Shown: positions 16,819 through 26,343, counted from the stretch's first letter. The stretch: 64,000 nucleotides of DNA from Paenibacillus sp. FSL H3-0469 (GCF_038051945.1 NZ_CP150302.1:6138001-6202000); one strand, 5' to 3'. The notes: a model not told the origin generated them from the sequence alone. Numbers and translations: made by a program.

Positions 16819-18831
16819 CTACGACCATCCGAGCAAACGTCCTCCTTGATAGATCACCAGTGACACCGAATAAGCCAATGCCAGAGAGTAACCCATGGAG
16901 AAGAATGTCCATTTCCAGGACGCAGTCTCCTTCTTGATAACGCCGACAGTGGCCAGGCAAGGAATGTAGAGCAGGATAAAGGCCATGAAGCTGATCGAGC
17001 TAAGCGGTGTAAAGACTGAAGCAATTTGCCCTTCCAGTCCTGCTGCATCCGGGGCATGGTAGATGATGTTCATTGTGGAGACCACAACCTCTTTCGCGAG
17101 GAAGCCGGGCACCAGGGTAGAACCGGCCTGCCATGTTCCGAAGCCGAGCGGCTGCAACAGCGGGGCGATGAAGCCGCCGAATTTGGCCAGGAAGGAGTGA
17201 TCCATGTCCACATTGAGACCGCCAGGACCGGCATAGGACATCAGCCAGATCAGAACCGAACCGGCCAGGATGATGGTCCCTGCCTTGCGCAGGAAGCCTT
17301 TGCCCTTTTCCCAGGTGCTGCGGCTCAGTGTCTTGAACTGCGGCATCCGGTAAGGAGGCAGCTCAATAATGAAGATAGACGTCTCATTTTTGAACAGGTA
17401 CTTGGAGAAGAACTTACACAGAATCAGGGCAAATACAACACCCAATACATACATAGAGAGTACAGCTGTGGCTTGCTGGGCAGGGAAGAAGACCGCTGCG
17501 AACAGCAGATATACCGGAAGCCGGGCAGAACAGGACATCAGCGGCATTAGCAGTGTTGTCAGCATCCGGTCCTTGGGCTGTTCAATGCTCCGGGCCGCCA
17601 TAATCGCCGGTACGTTGCAGCCGAAGCCGATAATGAACGGAATGAAGGCCTTGCCGTTCAATCCCATCCGCTCCATCGTGCTGTCCATCAGCAGGCAGAC
17701 ACGGGCCATATACCCGGAATCCTCCAGGAAGGAGATCATCAGGAACAGGATGAAGATCTGTGGAACAAATACGAGCACGCCGCCTACACCGCCGATGAGG
17801 CCATCAACAATCAGTGCGTGCGTGAATTCCGAAGCTCCGATGGCGCCCAGCAACGAATTCGTCCAATCGCTGAGCGGACCGCCGATGAAGCCATCCAGGA
17901 GATCTGACAAAGGCCCGCCAATCCAGTCAAAGGTAGTTTTGAACATGGCATACATAAAGACGATGAACAGGGGAAGTCCCAGAAAACGGTGGGTAAGGAT
18001 GGAATCCAGACGTTCGGTCAGATTATGCGGTTTTTGCAGGGTAGAGTCTATAGCGTCAGCGCATACCATCCGGATGTAGTCCATGCGGACGGAGCGGATC
18101 CATTGGGGAAGAGTGAGTGCAAGCTTCTCCTGCTGCAGCCGGGTCTGAGCGGCATCTGCGATCAGCAGCAAACTGGAAATATCCATCCGCTTCTTGAGCA
18201 GTTCAAGGATTACCGGGTTCTGCTCCAGCAGCTGCAGAGCCACCCAGCGGAGATTAGGCAGACCAGAGGTCTTCTGCAATTGTGCAACAATGGAGGTTAT
18301 GGCTTCCTCAGCGATGTCGCCATAATTCAACTGGAAGGTAATAGGCGGGATATGGGAGGGCTGCTCCAGTACGCTAAGCACCTGACTGGTTCCCTTGCCT
18401 GTCCGGGCAATCAGCGGCAGTACGGGGACACCGAGACGTTCCTTAAGGATGTCGGGATTCACCTGAATACCGCGCGCCTTAGCGACATCGGTCATATTCA
18501 GTCCGAGGATCGTCGGCTTGCCGTATTCCAGCAGCTGCAGGGTAAGCAGCAGGTTCCGTTCCAGCTGCGAGGCATCGACAATATTGATAAGCGCTTCGGG
18601 GGTTTCTTCGATCAGATATTGTGCAGCTACGCCCTCATCGCGGGAGAGGGGATGAAGGGAGTAGATTCCGGGCAGATCGATCAGCTTACCGGCTCCGTTC
18701 TTGAGGCTGCCGATCTTTTTCTCAACCGTAACGCCTGCCCAGTTCCCCACATATTCGTAGGAGGAAGTGAGCGTATTGAACAGTGAGGTTTTCCCTGTGT
18801 TGGGATTCCCCACAAGTGCGATAGAGCTCAT
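16819..18831 (-). CDS. feoB: Ferrous iron transporter FeoB
   Basis: The ATG at 18831 overlaps the feoA stop (ATGA). A longer upstream frame exists but has no family match. The 670-residue protein starts with a G domain: G1 GNPNTGKTS (8-16), G3 DLPG (52-55), G4 NMTD. A helical spacer and then the Gate-type membrane core follow (GGVGGVLVFVPQIFILFLMISFLEDSGYMAR; GFGCNVPAIMAARSIEQPKDRMLTTLLMPLMSCSARLPVYLL), with conserved cysteines in GCNVP and SCSARLP. It imports Fe2+ across the cytoplasmic membrane under GTP control. It lies in the feoA-feoB-Cys-rich protein operon, with a Fur-like box ahead of feoA. Confidence 0.96.
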   Translation of the reverse strand: MSSIALVGNPNTGKTSLFNTLTSSYEYVGNWAGVTVEKKIGSLKNGAGKLIDLPGIYSLHPLSRDEGVAAQYLIEETPEALINIVDASQLERNLLLTLQLLEYGKPTILGLNMTDVAKARGIQVNPDILKERLGVPVLPLIARTGKGTSQVLSVLEQPSHIPPITFQLNYGDIAEEAITSIVAQLQKTSGLPNLRWVALQLLEQNPVILELLKKRMDISSLLLIADAAQTRLQQEKLALTLPQWIRSVRMDYIRMVCADAIDSTLQKPHNLTERLDSILTHRFLGLPLFIVFMYAMFKTTFDWIGGPLSDLLDGFIGGPLSDWTNSLLGAIGASEFTHALIVDGLIGGVGGVLVFVPQIFILFLMISFLEDSGYMARVCLLMDSTMERMGLNGKAFIPFIIGFGCNVPAIMAARSIEQPKDRMLTTLLMPLMSCSARLPVYLLFAAVFFPAQQATAVLSMYVLGVVFALILCKFFSKYLFKNETSIFIIELPPYRMPQFKTLSRSTWEKGKGFLRKAGTIILAGSVLIWLMSYAGPGGLNVDMDHSFLAKFGGFIAPLLQPLGFGTWQAGSTLVPGFLAKEVVVSTMNIIYHAPDAAGLEGQIASVFTPLSSISFMAFILLYIPCLATVGVIKKETASWKWTFFSMGYSLALAYSVSLVIYQGGRLLGWS

Positions 18832-19070
18832 GAGACCTTCACCTCTATCATAGCTGCTTCTTTTCGCCGGATAGCAAATAGCTGACCGTTGCATTCAAGC
18901 GTAATCGGACCCATGAAAGGCCCTTTGCCCTTGAGACGGATCATTACACCCTCAGATACTCCCAGGTCGGCCAGACGGCGGCGCAAGATAGGGTTCATGC
19001 CTTCGATTCTTTGAATGGAGCCGGTAAAGCCTGGTTGCAGACGCAGTAAGGAGCAGGATGTTAAAGCCAT
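18828..19070 (-). CDS. feoA: Ferrous iron transport protein A
   Basis: The 80-residue protein is a single SH3-like FeoA domain: LRLQPGFTGSIQRIEGMNPILRRRLADLGVSEGVMIRLKGKGPFMGPITLECNGQLFAIRRKEAAMIEV. It is cytoplasmic and needed for FeoB function. It is the first gene of the feo operon; its stop overlaps the feoB start by translational coupling. Confidence 0.95.
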   Translation of the reverse strand: MALTSCSLLRLQPGFTGSIQRIEGMNPILRRRLADLGVSEGVMIRLKGKGPFMGPITLECNGQLFAIRRKEAAMIEVKVS

Positions 19071-19091
19071 TGTTATCCCTCCGAAAGAGAC

Positions 19092-19106
19092 TGATAATCA
19101 ATCTCA
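19092..19106. promoter_or_regulatory. Fur-like box ahead of feoA
   Basis: TGATAAT-C-AATCTCA has one exact half of the 7-1-7 Fur box (TGATAATNATTATCA) and 5 of 7 matches in the other half. It lies 22 bp upstream of feoA, probably in the promoter/leader. Iron repression is expected. Confidence 0.6.
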
Positions 19107-19204
19107 ATGATTTCTTGTAATGTAGCATTTTTCTGCCATTTATTCTGTGATTAATGTCATTGTTTCCGTTCGCAAAAATCGATATGGAAATTGCTGAAAT
19201 TTTC

Positions 19205-19234
19205 TTTACAATATCTTCTTCATTAAAGTATGAT
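19205..19234 (+). promoter_or_regulatory. Promoter of the DRE-TIM lyase gene
   Basis: TTTACA, 18 bp, TATGAT; both elements match 5 of 6 consensus bases. It lies about 55 bp upstream of the GTG start. Confidence 0.55.
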
Positions 19235-19288
19235 TGAACGATAATATAAGCATAGTACTAAAGAGATACCCCGAAGGGAGAACAGATT

Positions 19289-20248
19289 GTGAAGACTAAT
19301 CATAGTAAAATTGTCGATTGTACCATCCGTGATGGGGGATTGGTGAATAACTGGGATTTTAGCATTGAATTTGTTCAGAAATTATATGCCGGACTGAATG
19401 AAGCCGGTGTTGATTATATGGAAATCGGATATAAGAACTCGCCGAAGCTGCTCAAAGGGGCTGAGGGTGCAGGTCCTTGGCGCTTTTTGAATGATGACTT
19501 CCTGCGCAAGGTCATTCCGCAAAAGGGGCATACGAAGCTGTCGGCTCTGGTCGATATCGGCCGTGTGGACGAGAATGATATTCTGCCCCGCAGCGAGAGC
19601 ATGCTTGATCTGATCCGAGTGGCTTGTTACAGCAAGGATGTGGACAAGGCTCTTCAGCTGGTGCAGACGTTCCATGACCTGGGCTATGAGACGACCATTA
19701 ATATTATGGCCCTGTCCAATGTAATGGAGAATGAGCTGCTGGAAGCCTTCGAGCAGATCCGCGAAAGCGTAGTTGATGTAGTCTATATCGTGGATTCTTA
19801 CGGCAGCCTGGATCATAATGATTTTCATTACCTGGTAGAGAAGTTCAAGACACATCTGCCGGAGAAGCGGCTCGGTGTGCATACCCACAACAATCTTCAG
19901 CTGGCCTTCTCCAATACGCTGATTGCAGCCGAGAAGGGGGTAGAACTGCTGGATGCTTCCTGTTATGGGATGGGCCGTGCCGCAGGCAACTGTCCTACAG
20001 AGCTGCTGGTTACCCATCTGAAGAATACGAATTATACGCTCCGTCCTGTGCTGGATATCGTTGAGAACCTGATGATCCCTCTGCGGGAGAAGGAAGAGTG
20101 GGGCTATATCATTCCGTATATGATTACAGGAACGCTGGATGAGCATCCCCGCTCGGCAATGGCGCTGCGATCTTCGGCCGATAAAGATAAGGCGGTTGAC
20201 TTCTATGACACACTGACAACACCTGAGGTCAATTTCGGGGACAAATAA
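19289..20248 (+). CDS. Aldolase/lyase of the HMGL-like DRE-TIM metallolyase family
   Basis: A GTG start follows GAAGGGAG. The 319-residue protein keeps the superfamily signatures: CTIRDGG (about 11-17, variant of D-x-R-D-G), the metal-ligand motif GVHTHNN and the AS.YGMGRAAGN segment. These match 4-hydroxy-2-oxovalerate aldolase-like and related HMG-CoA-lyase-like enzymes. It lacks the extra domains of LeuA or HMG-CoA lyase. No dehydrogenase or hydratase partner lies nearby, so a meta-cleavage role is not supported. The substrate is unknown; a divalent-metal-dependent C-C bond reaction is inferred. Confidence 0.82.
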   Translation: MKTNHSKIVDCTIRDGGLVNNWDFSIEFVQKLYAGLNEAGVDYMEIGYKNSPKLLKGAEGAGPWRFLNDDFLRKVIPQKGHTKLSALVDIGRVDENDILPRSESMLDLIRVACYSKDVDKALQLVQTFHDLGYETTINIMALSNVMENELLEAFEQIRESVVDVVYIVDSYGSLDHNDFHYLVEKFKTHLPEKRLGVHTHNNLQLAFSNTLIAAEKGVELLDASCYGMGRAAGNCPTELLVTHLKNTNYTLRPVLDIVENLMIPLREKEEWGYIIPYMITGTLDEHPRSAMALRSSADKDKAVDFYDTLTTPEVNFGDK

Positions 20249-20263
20249 CCGTCTGGAAGGAGA

Positions 20264-20300
20264 AAGCACCGGCCTCTATTTGTAGGCAGGTGCTTTTTTT
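20264..20300 (+). terminator. Intrinsic terminator after the lyase gene
   Basis: AAGCACC pairs with GGTGCTT, extended by GCCT/AGGC, followed by a run of T. Confidence 0.88.
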
Positions 20301-20435
20301 CTGCCGGAGCTGCTTTCGTACAATATTGTAGGTGATCAATGTAACTTTACGGAGCTGTCTGGCCGATATTTATACATAGGACATCATACACAACCATCTG
20401 ACTTTATAGATATTATTTTTAGACGCGAGGGACTT

Positions 20436-22559
20436 ATGAGACAAGAAGAGAGAAAGACGATTCATGCGGCTATTCTGGGGGCTGCGCTATTCCTTCTGAT
20501 CCAGATTTTTCGTACACCGCTGGGCCAAATAGAGGACAAGGATTTATTGATGGCCTTTTACCTTATTTTGGGCTGTTGTACTGTCGCGTTCGGTTTTGCG
20601 ATTTTCGCCCAGGGCTGGCTGCTGTTCGCCAATAGTTTATCCAAGGCCAGACTGTACACCTCTGCATTGTTCCTGGGGGTGAGCATTTTTGACTTCCTGC
20701 ATGTACTCGGGTTTGTAGGTATTTCCGGAATCACCCCTTATATTAGCCAGGGGCAGTCCTTATGGCTTCTGACGTTCTCCCGGTTGGCCAGTGCACTGGG
20801 GATCATGCTTATTTTCAGCAGAGAAGACCAGCTTGTAGGAACCGGCAGCAAGGGGAAGGTGTTCAGGAATGCTTTTGTGGTGATTCTGCTGTCTTTGGCT
20901 GTGTTTGGTCTTGGCAACCTGATTGTCTCCGGGCTGGCGGACGAACCATGGGCAGAAACGGCAAGAGATCTGATGAACATGGCGATACTGTTCGTCTATT
21001 TGCTTGGCGCTGCGATTATCATCTATCCGGGCAAAAGCGAAAAGTCGGCTTCTCTGCTGATTATTATCCGTTCCCTTGTGTTTTTCTCCCTGGCTCAGGT
21101 CTTCTTCATGAATCTGTTCAGTGTCGGAGAATTGGATTATCTCTTCGGAATGCTCAGCAGCGCAGCAGCCTATTATCTTCTGCTGACCGGAGTCTACAGA
21201 TTGACGATTGAGGAGCCGTTCCAGGAGAACCAGCAGGCGGAAGCGCGGATTAATTATCTGGCGTACCACGATGAGCTGACCGGTCTTCCGAACAGACGCC
21301 GCCTGATGCAGCGCATGGAAGAGGTGGTGCTCCAGAGTGAGCAGGACAAAAGCCGCGGCTTCTCCGGGCTGGTCATTATGAACATCAACCATTTCAAGAA
21401 TATCAATGACTCCCTGGGTCATTATGCGGGAGATTTGCTGCTGCAGCTGGTTGCCCGGCGGATCGGGGACGAGGTTAAAGTCAATGAAGAGCTCTTTAGT
21501 ATGGGGGCGGACGAGTTTGCTTTTCTGATGACGGAGCGTACGGGGCTGGAGAATTGTCTGGTCCGGGCGGGTGAGCTGCTGCGCCTGTTCGAGACGCCGG
21601 TAGGTCTGGAGTCGGGTGAATACCATATTTCGCTTAGTCTGGGGGTAAGCATCTATCCCGGAGACGGAGATACGGCTGAGCAGTTGATACAGAATGCAGA
21701 CACAGCGGTGCACAATGCCAAGGAGCAGGGGGTGGAGATCCGCCGCTATATTCCGGCTATGCAGATGAAGGCGAAGGAACGCCTCAAGCTGGAGAATGAT
21801 CTGCGCCGGGCGCTGGAGCGGGGGGAGTTCTATCTGGTCTATCAGCCCCAGGTGCTGCTTGAGACAGAAGAGATTGTCGGCATGGAGGCGCTGCTGCGCT
21901 GGAACCATCCCAAACGCGGCTTGGTCTCTCCGGTAGATTTCATTCCTATCGCTGAAGAGAGCGGGCTAATTGTTCCCATTGGGGAATGGGTGCTTAAGAC
22001 GGCTTGTCTGCAGAATAAAATGTGGCAGGATGCCGGCTATCATCCGATTTGCGTGTCTATTAACCTCTCGATGCGCCAGTTCCTGCAGCCTAATCTGGCC
22101 GGCAAAATTGATGCCATCCTGAAGGATATCGGTCTAGATCCCTGTTACGTGGATTTGGAGATTACCGAGAGTATGACCCTGGACAAGGAGACCGCCTTCG
22201 ACCAATTGAACCGTCTCAAAAGACTCGGCGTATGCATCAGCATCGATGATTTCGGCACAGGCTACAGCTCGCTGCATTATCTGAAGAATATGCCGATTGA
22301 CCGCTTGAAGATCGACCGTTCCTTCGTATCGGATGTTATGGAGGACAGCAACAATGCTGCAATTGTCTCTACGATTACCTCGATGGCCCACCATTTGAAG
22401 CTCAAGGTTACCGCCGAAGGCGTGGAGAACAAGGAGCAGCTGCACTTTCTGCGCCAGCAGCATTGCCATGAGGCCCAGGGGTATCTGTTCAGCAAGCCGG
22501 TGAAGGCGGCCGAATTCGAGCAGTCCTTCCTCAGGCCTCTGCTGGAAATGCCGTCGTAA
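20436..22559 (+). CDS. Membrane sensor with GADEF (probably degenerate) and intact EAL domains
   Basis: The 707-residue protein begins with about seven transmembrane helices (residues 10-255) of the MASE3-like type. A GGDEF domain follows (about 270-430): YHDELTGLPNRR is normal, but the active-site loop reads GADEF, with Ala at the second Gly. The EAL domain (about 445-700) keeps EALLRW, the N in INLSMRQF, E in DLEITESM, DDFGTGYSSL, K in LKIDRSFV and EGVE. So cyclic-di-GMP hydrolysis is likely, while diguanylate cyclase activity is doubtful. It should act at the membrane in response to an unknown signal. It is a single gene. Confidence 0.92.
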   Translation: MRQEERKTIHAAILGAALFLLIQIFRTPLGQIEDKDLLMAFYLILGCCTVAFGFAIFAQGWLLFANSLSKARLYTSALFLGVSIFDFLHVLGFVGISGITPYISQGQSLWLLTFSRLASALGIMLIFSREDQLVGTGSKGKVFRNAFVVILLSLAVFGLGNLIVSGLADEPWAETARDLMNMAILFVYLLGAAIIIYPGKSEKSASLLIIIRSLVFFSLAQVFFMNLFSVGELDYLFGMLSSAAAYYLLLTGVYRLTIEEPFQENQQAEARINYLAYHDELTGLPNRRRLMQRMEEVVLQSEQDKSRGFSGLVIMNINHFKNINDSLGHYAGDLLLQLVARRIGDEVKVNEELFSMGADEFAFLMTERTGLENCLVRAGELLRLFETPVGLESGEYHISLSLGVSIYPGDGDTAEQLIQNADTAVHNAKEQGVEIRRYIPAMQMKAKERLKLENDLRRALERGEFYLVYQPQVLLETEEIVGMEALLRWNHPKRGLVSPVDFIPIAEESGLIVPIGEWVLKTACLQNKMWQDAGYHPICVSINLSMRQFLQPNLAGKIDAILKDIGLDPCYVDLEITESMTLDKETAFDQLNRLKRLGVCISIDDFGTGYSSLHYLKNMPIDRLKIDRSFVSDVMEDSNNAAIVSTITSMAHHLKLKVTAEGVENKEQLHFLRQQHCHEAQGYLFSKPVKAAEFEQSFLRPLLEMPS

Positions 22560-22584
22560 TCTCCGGTATCTGAATTTAATAGGG

Positions 22585-22613
22585 TTGCAATTTATTCGTA
22601 GTGATGCTACAAT
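22585..22613 (+). promoter_or_regulatory. Promoter of tRNA-Gly
   Basis: TTGCAA, 17 bp, TACAAT, ending 23 bp upstream of the tRNA 5' end. Confidence 0.6.
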
Positions 22614-22636
22614 GTTTCTTGTACTCAATTCGAGTC

Positions 22637-22710
22637 GCGGGTGTAGTTCAATGGTAGAACTTCAGCCTTCCAAGCTGATAGCGTGGGTTCGATTCCCATC
22701 ACCCGCTCCA
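22637..22710 (+). tRNA. tRNA-Gly, anticodon TCC
   Basis: The acceptor stem GCGGGTG pairs with CACCCGC. The D arm (GTTC/GAAC), the anticodon stem TCAGC/GCTGA with loop CTTCCAA (TCC at 22669-22671) and a T arm with GGTTCGATTCC are all present. The 3' CCA is encoded (22708-22710). It is a lone tRNA with its own promoter and terminator. Confidence 0.97.
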
Positions 22711-22724
22711 TATTTAACTTCCGA

Positions 22725-22749
22725 AATCCTTGTCCGCAAGGGTTTTTTT
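22725..22749 (+). terminator. Terminator of tRNA-Gly
   Basis: AATCCTTG and CAAGGGTT pair with one G-T wobble around TCCG; seven T follow. Confidence 0.85.
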
Positions 22750-22783
22750 GTTGTGTATCGCACATGCAAAAACAAACAAAAAG

Positions 22784-22818
22784 AAGCCAGGCCCCCGATC
22801 CTTCGGGGGCCTGGCTTT
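22784..22818 (-). terminator. Terminator of the M20 dipeptidase gene
   Basis: AAGCCAGGCCCCCGA and TCGGGGGCCTGGCTT form a strong stem. On the minus strand a T-rich tract follows, placing it 34 bp beyond the dipeptidase stop. Confidence 0.85.
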
Positions 22819-22851
22819 ATGAAATGACAGGTAAGCCGTCTGCCTTGGACG

Positions 22852-24207
22852 TTAGACGGTCTTCAGGAACTCGACCAAGGTCAGCAGGCCTTTGTCGAAG
22901 TTCTCCAGGTTGAAGTGCTCGTCCGGCGCGTGCAGGTTCTCGTCATCGAGTCCGAAGCCCATCAGGACGACCGGGGCCTTCAGGATGCGGGCGAAGCTCT
23001 CCATGATCGGGATGGAGCCGCCGTCTTTGGTGAAGAGGGCGCGGGTGCCATAGACCTTGCCGTAAGCATCGGCAGCGGTCTGGAGGATCGGGTGCGACGG
23101 ATCGATGTTGAAGGCGCGAGCTTTCTCCATCTGCTTCACCTGAACCTTGGCGCCCTTTTGAATATTAGCCTTCAGATGGGCTTCAACGGCATCCAGGATG
23201 TGCTGCGGGTCCTGGTCGCCGACCAAGCGGCAGGTAATCTTGGCATGAGCTTCCTTCGGGATGACGGTCTTGCTGCCTTCACCTTGGAAGCCTCCGTATA
23301 CGCCGTTCAGCTCCAGCGTTGGACGTGCGCCGACCCGTTCCACGAAGGTGTAGCCTTCTTCACCGTACAATTGCTCCAGGCCGAGGGCGGTGCGGATCTT
23401 ATCTTCGTCCACACCTTGCTTGGCGAATTCTTCACGCAGGAGCGGGGACAGGGCAGGCACGCCTTCGTAGAAGCCTTCTACAGATACACGGCCCTTGTCA
23501 TCGTGAAGGGTGCTCAGCAGCGACACCAGCGCATGCAGCGCATTGGGAACGCCGCCGCCGTAGGAGCCGGAGTGCAGGTCAGTCAAGGCGGTGTTCACTG
23601 TAACCTCCATGGAGCAGAGACCACGGAGCCCTGTGCAGATGGCAGGGCGTCCGCGCTCCAGCAGGGAGGTATCCGAGACAAGAACAGCATCTGCAGCAAG
23701 CTTGTCCTGGTTAGCTTCCAGGAATGGCGGCAGGTTGACGCTGCCAATCTCCTCTTCCCCTTCGATGCAGAGCTTGATGTTGACCGGCAGAGTGCCCTCT
23801 TGCTTGAGGATGGCCTCGATGGCCTTGATATGCATGAATACCTGGCCCTTGTCGTCTGTAGCGCCGCGGGCGTAGAGCTTGCCGTCACGGATCTCCGGTT
23901 CAAACGGAGGTGTAGTCCACAGGTTCAGCGGATCAACCGGCTGTACATCATAATGGCCGTAGACCAGGATGGTCGGCTTGCCGGGAGCGTGAAGGTAGTC
24001 TGCATAGATCACCGGATGACCGGCCGTAGGATGCAGCTCGATATTCTCAAGGCCCGCACGCTTCAGGGTCTCTACCAGCCAGCCGGCAGCGGTATTGATA
24101 TCTTCTTTGTGGCTGGACAGGGCTGAAATGCTGGGGATCGCCAGCCATTGCTTGAGTTCGCTCAGCTGGGCTTCACGCTCAGCCTGAAAGTAAGTTTCGT
24201 ATGACAT
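22852..24207 (-). CDS. M20-family zinc dipeptidase
   Basis: The ATG at 24207 (MSYETYF...) is preferred: the frame runs 22 codons further without similarity, and AAGGAGG lies upstream at a somewhat long spacing. The 451-residue protein has the metal ligands H85 and D87 (VYGHYDVQP), bridging D118 (YARGATDDKGQ) and the catalytic pair E151-E152 (IEGEEEIGS), plus a dimerisation lid with the PxxxxxxNGVYGG region. This is the pattern of M20 dipeptidases of the CNDP/ArgE-like branch. It should hydrolyse dipeptides in the cytoplasm; specificity is not predictable. It is a single transcription unit. Confidence 0.92.
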   Translation of the reverse strand: MSYETYFQAEREAQLSELKQWLAIPSISALSSHKEDINTAAGWLVETLKRAGLENIELHPTAGHPVIYADYLHAPGKPTILVYGHYDVQPVDPLNLWTTPPFEPEIRDGKLYARGATDDKGQVFMHIKAIEAILKQEGTLPVNIKLCIEGEEEIGSVNLPPFLEANQDKLAADAVLVSDTSLLERGRPAICTGLRGLCSMEVTVNTALTDLHSGSYGGGVPNALHALVSLLSTLHDDKGRVSVEGFYEGVPALSPLLREEFAKQGVDEDKIRTALGLEQLYGEEGYTFVERVGARPTLELNGVYGGFQGEGSKTVIPKEAHAKITCRLVGDQDPQHILDAVEAHLKANIQKGAKVQVKQMEKARAFNIDPSHPILQTAADAYGKVYGTRALFTKDGGSIPIMESFARILKAPVVLMGFGLDDENLHAPDEHFNLENFDKGLLTLVEFLKTV

Positions 24208-24321
24208 TGTAGGTATGTACCTCCTTGGAATTCGCTGCTTAATACCACAGCTACCCGTATTATGCGGCAACATGCATAACGGAGGGTCTCTGCGGCTCAG
24301 GTTCGGCAGTGTAATGCATTC

Positions 24322-24350
24322 ATTATACTGGAGATATCCTCATGGATCAA
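24322..24350 (-). promoter_or_regulatory. Promoter of the M20 dipeptidase gene
   Basis: On the minus strand TTGATC, exactly 17 bp, then a perfect TATAAT. It gives a leader of about 110 nt before the ATG at 24207. Confidence 0.7.
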
Positions 24351-24510
24351 AAAAGGATTGTCCCACCCCTTCAACAGAGGGTGACCGGAGCTGCGCAGCG
24401 GGGAACAGTTCCCTGCAGGCTGTTGATTACTGGCAGCAACCGTGATAGACTTACTTAGTTTAAGCAAAGGAACCGCCGGGCGCGGCGGAAGCGACAGGAG
24501 CGAAATTGTA

Positions 24511-25473
24511 GTGTCAACGAACATGCCTGCAAGTGATGAACCGATATATATTTATACGTATGCCCATTCGCCGGATGAGACCTCACTATGCGGGATGGAG
24601 CTGCGCTGCCTGTTTGGCAGGGAGATCCCTCCGGCAATATTCGCAAGCGGGGTAGAGGCGGATGTCAGCCGCAGTCCTTTTATCAAAGAGCGGATAGATG
24701 TGATGTACGAAGGGGACACGCTCCCGGAGATCTACAAGCAGACAGAGCAGGTGGAGCTTGCGGGGCGGAGCTTCAAGGTTATTTTTGTGAAGACTAATGA
24801 TCTGGCTCCTGAGCAAAAAATAGAATACGGTGAGCGCAGAGTGATTGAGCGGGAAATCGGCCTGCGGATTGAGGGAGAGGCGGATGTGAACCATCCGGAG
24901 CTGGTGTACGGGATTGTAACGCTCGGCGGACGCTGGTACTTCGGCCCTTATCATAAGAACAAGGCAACCTGGTTCAGGCAGATGCACAAGCCCCGCAGCT
25001 ACTCCATAGCGCTCAGCACACGGGTAGCCCGGGCAGCGGTCAATATGGCAGTTCCGCGAATACCCGGTGTGAAGCTGATCGATCCCTGCTGCGGAATTGG
25101 CACAGTAATGGTGGAAGCTCTGTCTATGGGAATTGATGTCGTCGGCCGTGATATTAACCCGCTCATAGCGGCAGGTGCGCGGACGAACATCGCCCATTTC
25201 GGCTTCGAGAGTGTTGTTACGCTCGGGGATATCGCAGATATTGAGGAGCATTACGATGCAGCGATCGTGGATATGCCTTATAATCTGTATTCACGGATTA
25301 CCCCCGAAGAGCAGTTTGCGATTCTGAGTCATACGCGGCGGATTGCGGACAGAGTGGTCATTGTGGCGATTGAGGCGGTGGATGAGATGATTGCTGCGGC
25401 CGGTTTTACAATTGTAGACCGTTGTGTGGCGCGAAAAGGTGCGTTCTCCCGTCATCTGATGCTGTGCGAGTAG
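24511..25473 (+). CDS. TRM11-like RNA (guanine-N2) methyltransferase family protein
   Basis: The frame is open from a GTG at 24442, but the GTG at 24511 has AGGAG 10 bp upstream and begins near the conserved part (PIYIYTYAHSPDETSLC). The 320-residue product has a THUMP-like N-terminal half and a C-terminal Rossmann methyltransferase (UPF0020 type): SAM motif LIDPCCGIGTVMVEAL, acidic VVGRDIN, and DMPYNLYS, a variant of the D-P-P-Y catalytic motif of RNA/DNA amino-methyltransferases. Proteins of this type modify tRNA. The target here is not known. The gene ends 50 bp before the NUDIX gene, possibly one operon. Confidence 0.85.
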   Translation: MSTNMPASDEPIYIYTYAHSPDETSLCGMELRCLFGREIPPAIFASGVEADVSRSPFIKERIDVMYEGDTLPEIYKQTEQVELAGRSFKVIFVKTNDLAPEQKIEYGERRVIEREIGLRIEGEADVNHPELVYGIVTLGGRWYFGPYHKNKATWFRQMHKPRSYSIALSTRVARAAVNMAVPRIPGVKLIDPCCGIGTVMVEALSMGIDVVGRDINPLIAAGARTNIAHFGFESVVTLGDIADIEEHYDAAIVDMPYNLYSRITPEEQFAILSHTRRIADRVVIVAIEAVDEMIAAAGFTIVDRCVARKGAFSRHLMLCE

Positions 25474-25523
25474 ATCACCTTGAAGGAAGAGCGTAACTAA
25501 ATCCGAGTGAAGGCGGTGTGCTT

Positions 25524-26141
25524 ATGGAACCAAAATGGTTAACCTGGGCCAAAGAAATTCAAGGGATTGCCCAGACAGGGCTGGCGTATGCCAAGGATGT
25601 ATATGATATTGAACGTTATCAGGCACTGCGCGAGCTGAGTGTGGATATTCTGGCGAATTATACGTATGAGAGCAAGGAACGTATCCGGCTCTCCTTCGCG
25701 GGCGAAGACGGGTATAGCACACCTAAGGTGGATATCCGGGGAGTTATTTTTCAGGATGATAAAATTCTGCTCGTACACGAGAAGCTCGACGGAAAATGGG
25801 CACTGCCCGGAGGTTGGGCAGATATCGGCCTGTCACCAAGCGAGGTAGCTGTCAAGGAAATTGCCGAGGAATCCGGCTACCAGGCGGAAGCGGTCCGTCT
25901 GCTTGCCGTGCTGGATAAGAAGTTCCATCATCATCCGCCGGAGCCGTACCATACCTATAAAATGTTCATTCTCTGCAGAATTACCGGCGGGGAAGCGGCA
26001 GGTGGCGTGGAGACGAGCGGTGCGGGATTTTTTGCCGAGGATGCCTTGCCCGAATTGTCTGAAGAACGCAACACGGCCGAGCAGCTGCACATCCTATTCC
26101 AATATTTACATAATCCCGAAAAAGAAGTAATATTGGACTAA
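25524..26141 (+). CDS. NUDIX hydrolase with N-terminal helical domain
   Basis: The ATG at 25524 is well spaced from AAGGCGG; a GTG two codons earlier is less likely. The 205-residue protein has a helical N-terminal NUDIX_N-type region (residues 1-60) and then a NUDIX fold with box GGWADIGLSPSEVAVKEIAEESGY. The box has Lys where most NUDIX enzymes have Arg (KE.AEE), a variant common in this subfamily of YjhB-like ADP-sugar/nucleotide pyrophosphatases. Substrate not determined; hydrolysis of a nucleoside diphosphate derivative is inferred. Confidence 0.9.
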   Translation: MEPKWLTWAKEIQGIAQTGLAYAKDVYDIERYQALRELSVDILANYTYESKERIRLSFAGEDGYSTPKVDIRGVIFQDDKILLVHEKLDGKWALPGGWADIGLSPSEVAVKEIAEESGYQAEAVRLLAVLDKKFHHHPPEPYHTYKMFILCRITGGEAAGGVETSGAGFFAEDALPELSEERNTAEQLHILFQYLHNPEKEVILD

Positions 26142-26343
26142 AGCACTGCATATTATAGATAACCAAGAGTGTATATAAGTTTTATGAATACATTTTTTGG
26201 TTAATATAATTTATGTAAGCCTTTACAATGATGATCCGCTGAGCCTTTATATCTAAAAAAATTATCGAAAACATCTCTTTTTGGGCCTGGTGGTCTACAT
26301 TTTTTCCTCTGCTTTGACGATAAGAATTTTAGGAGGGGATCGC

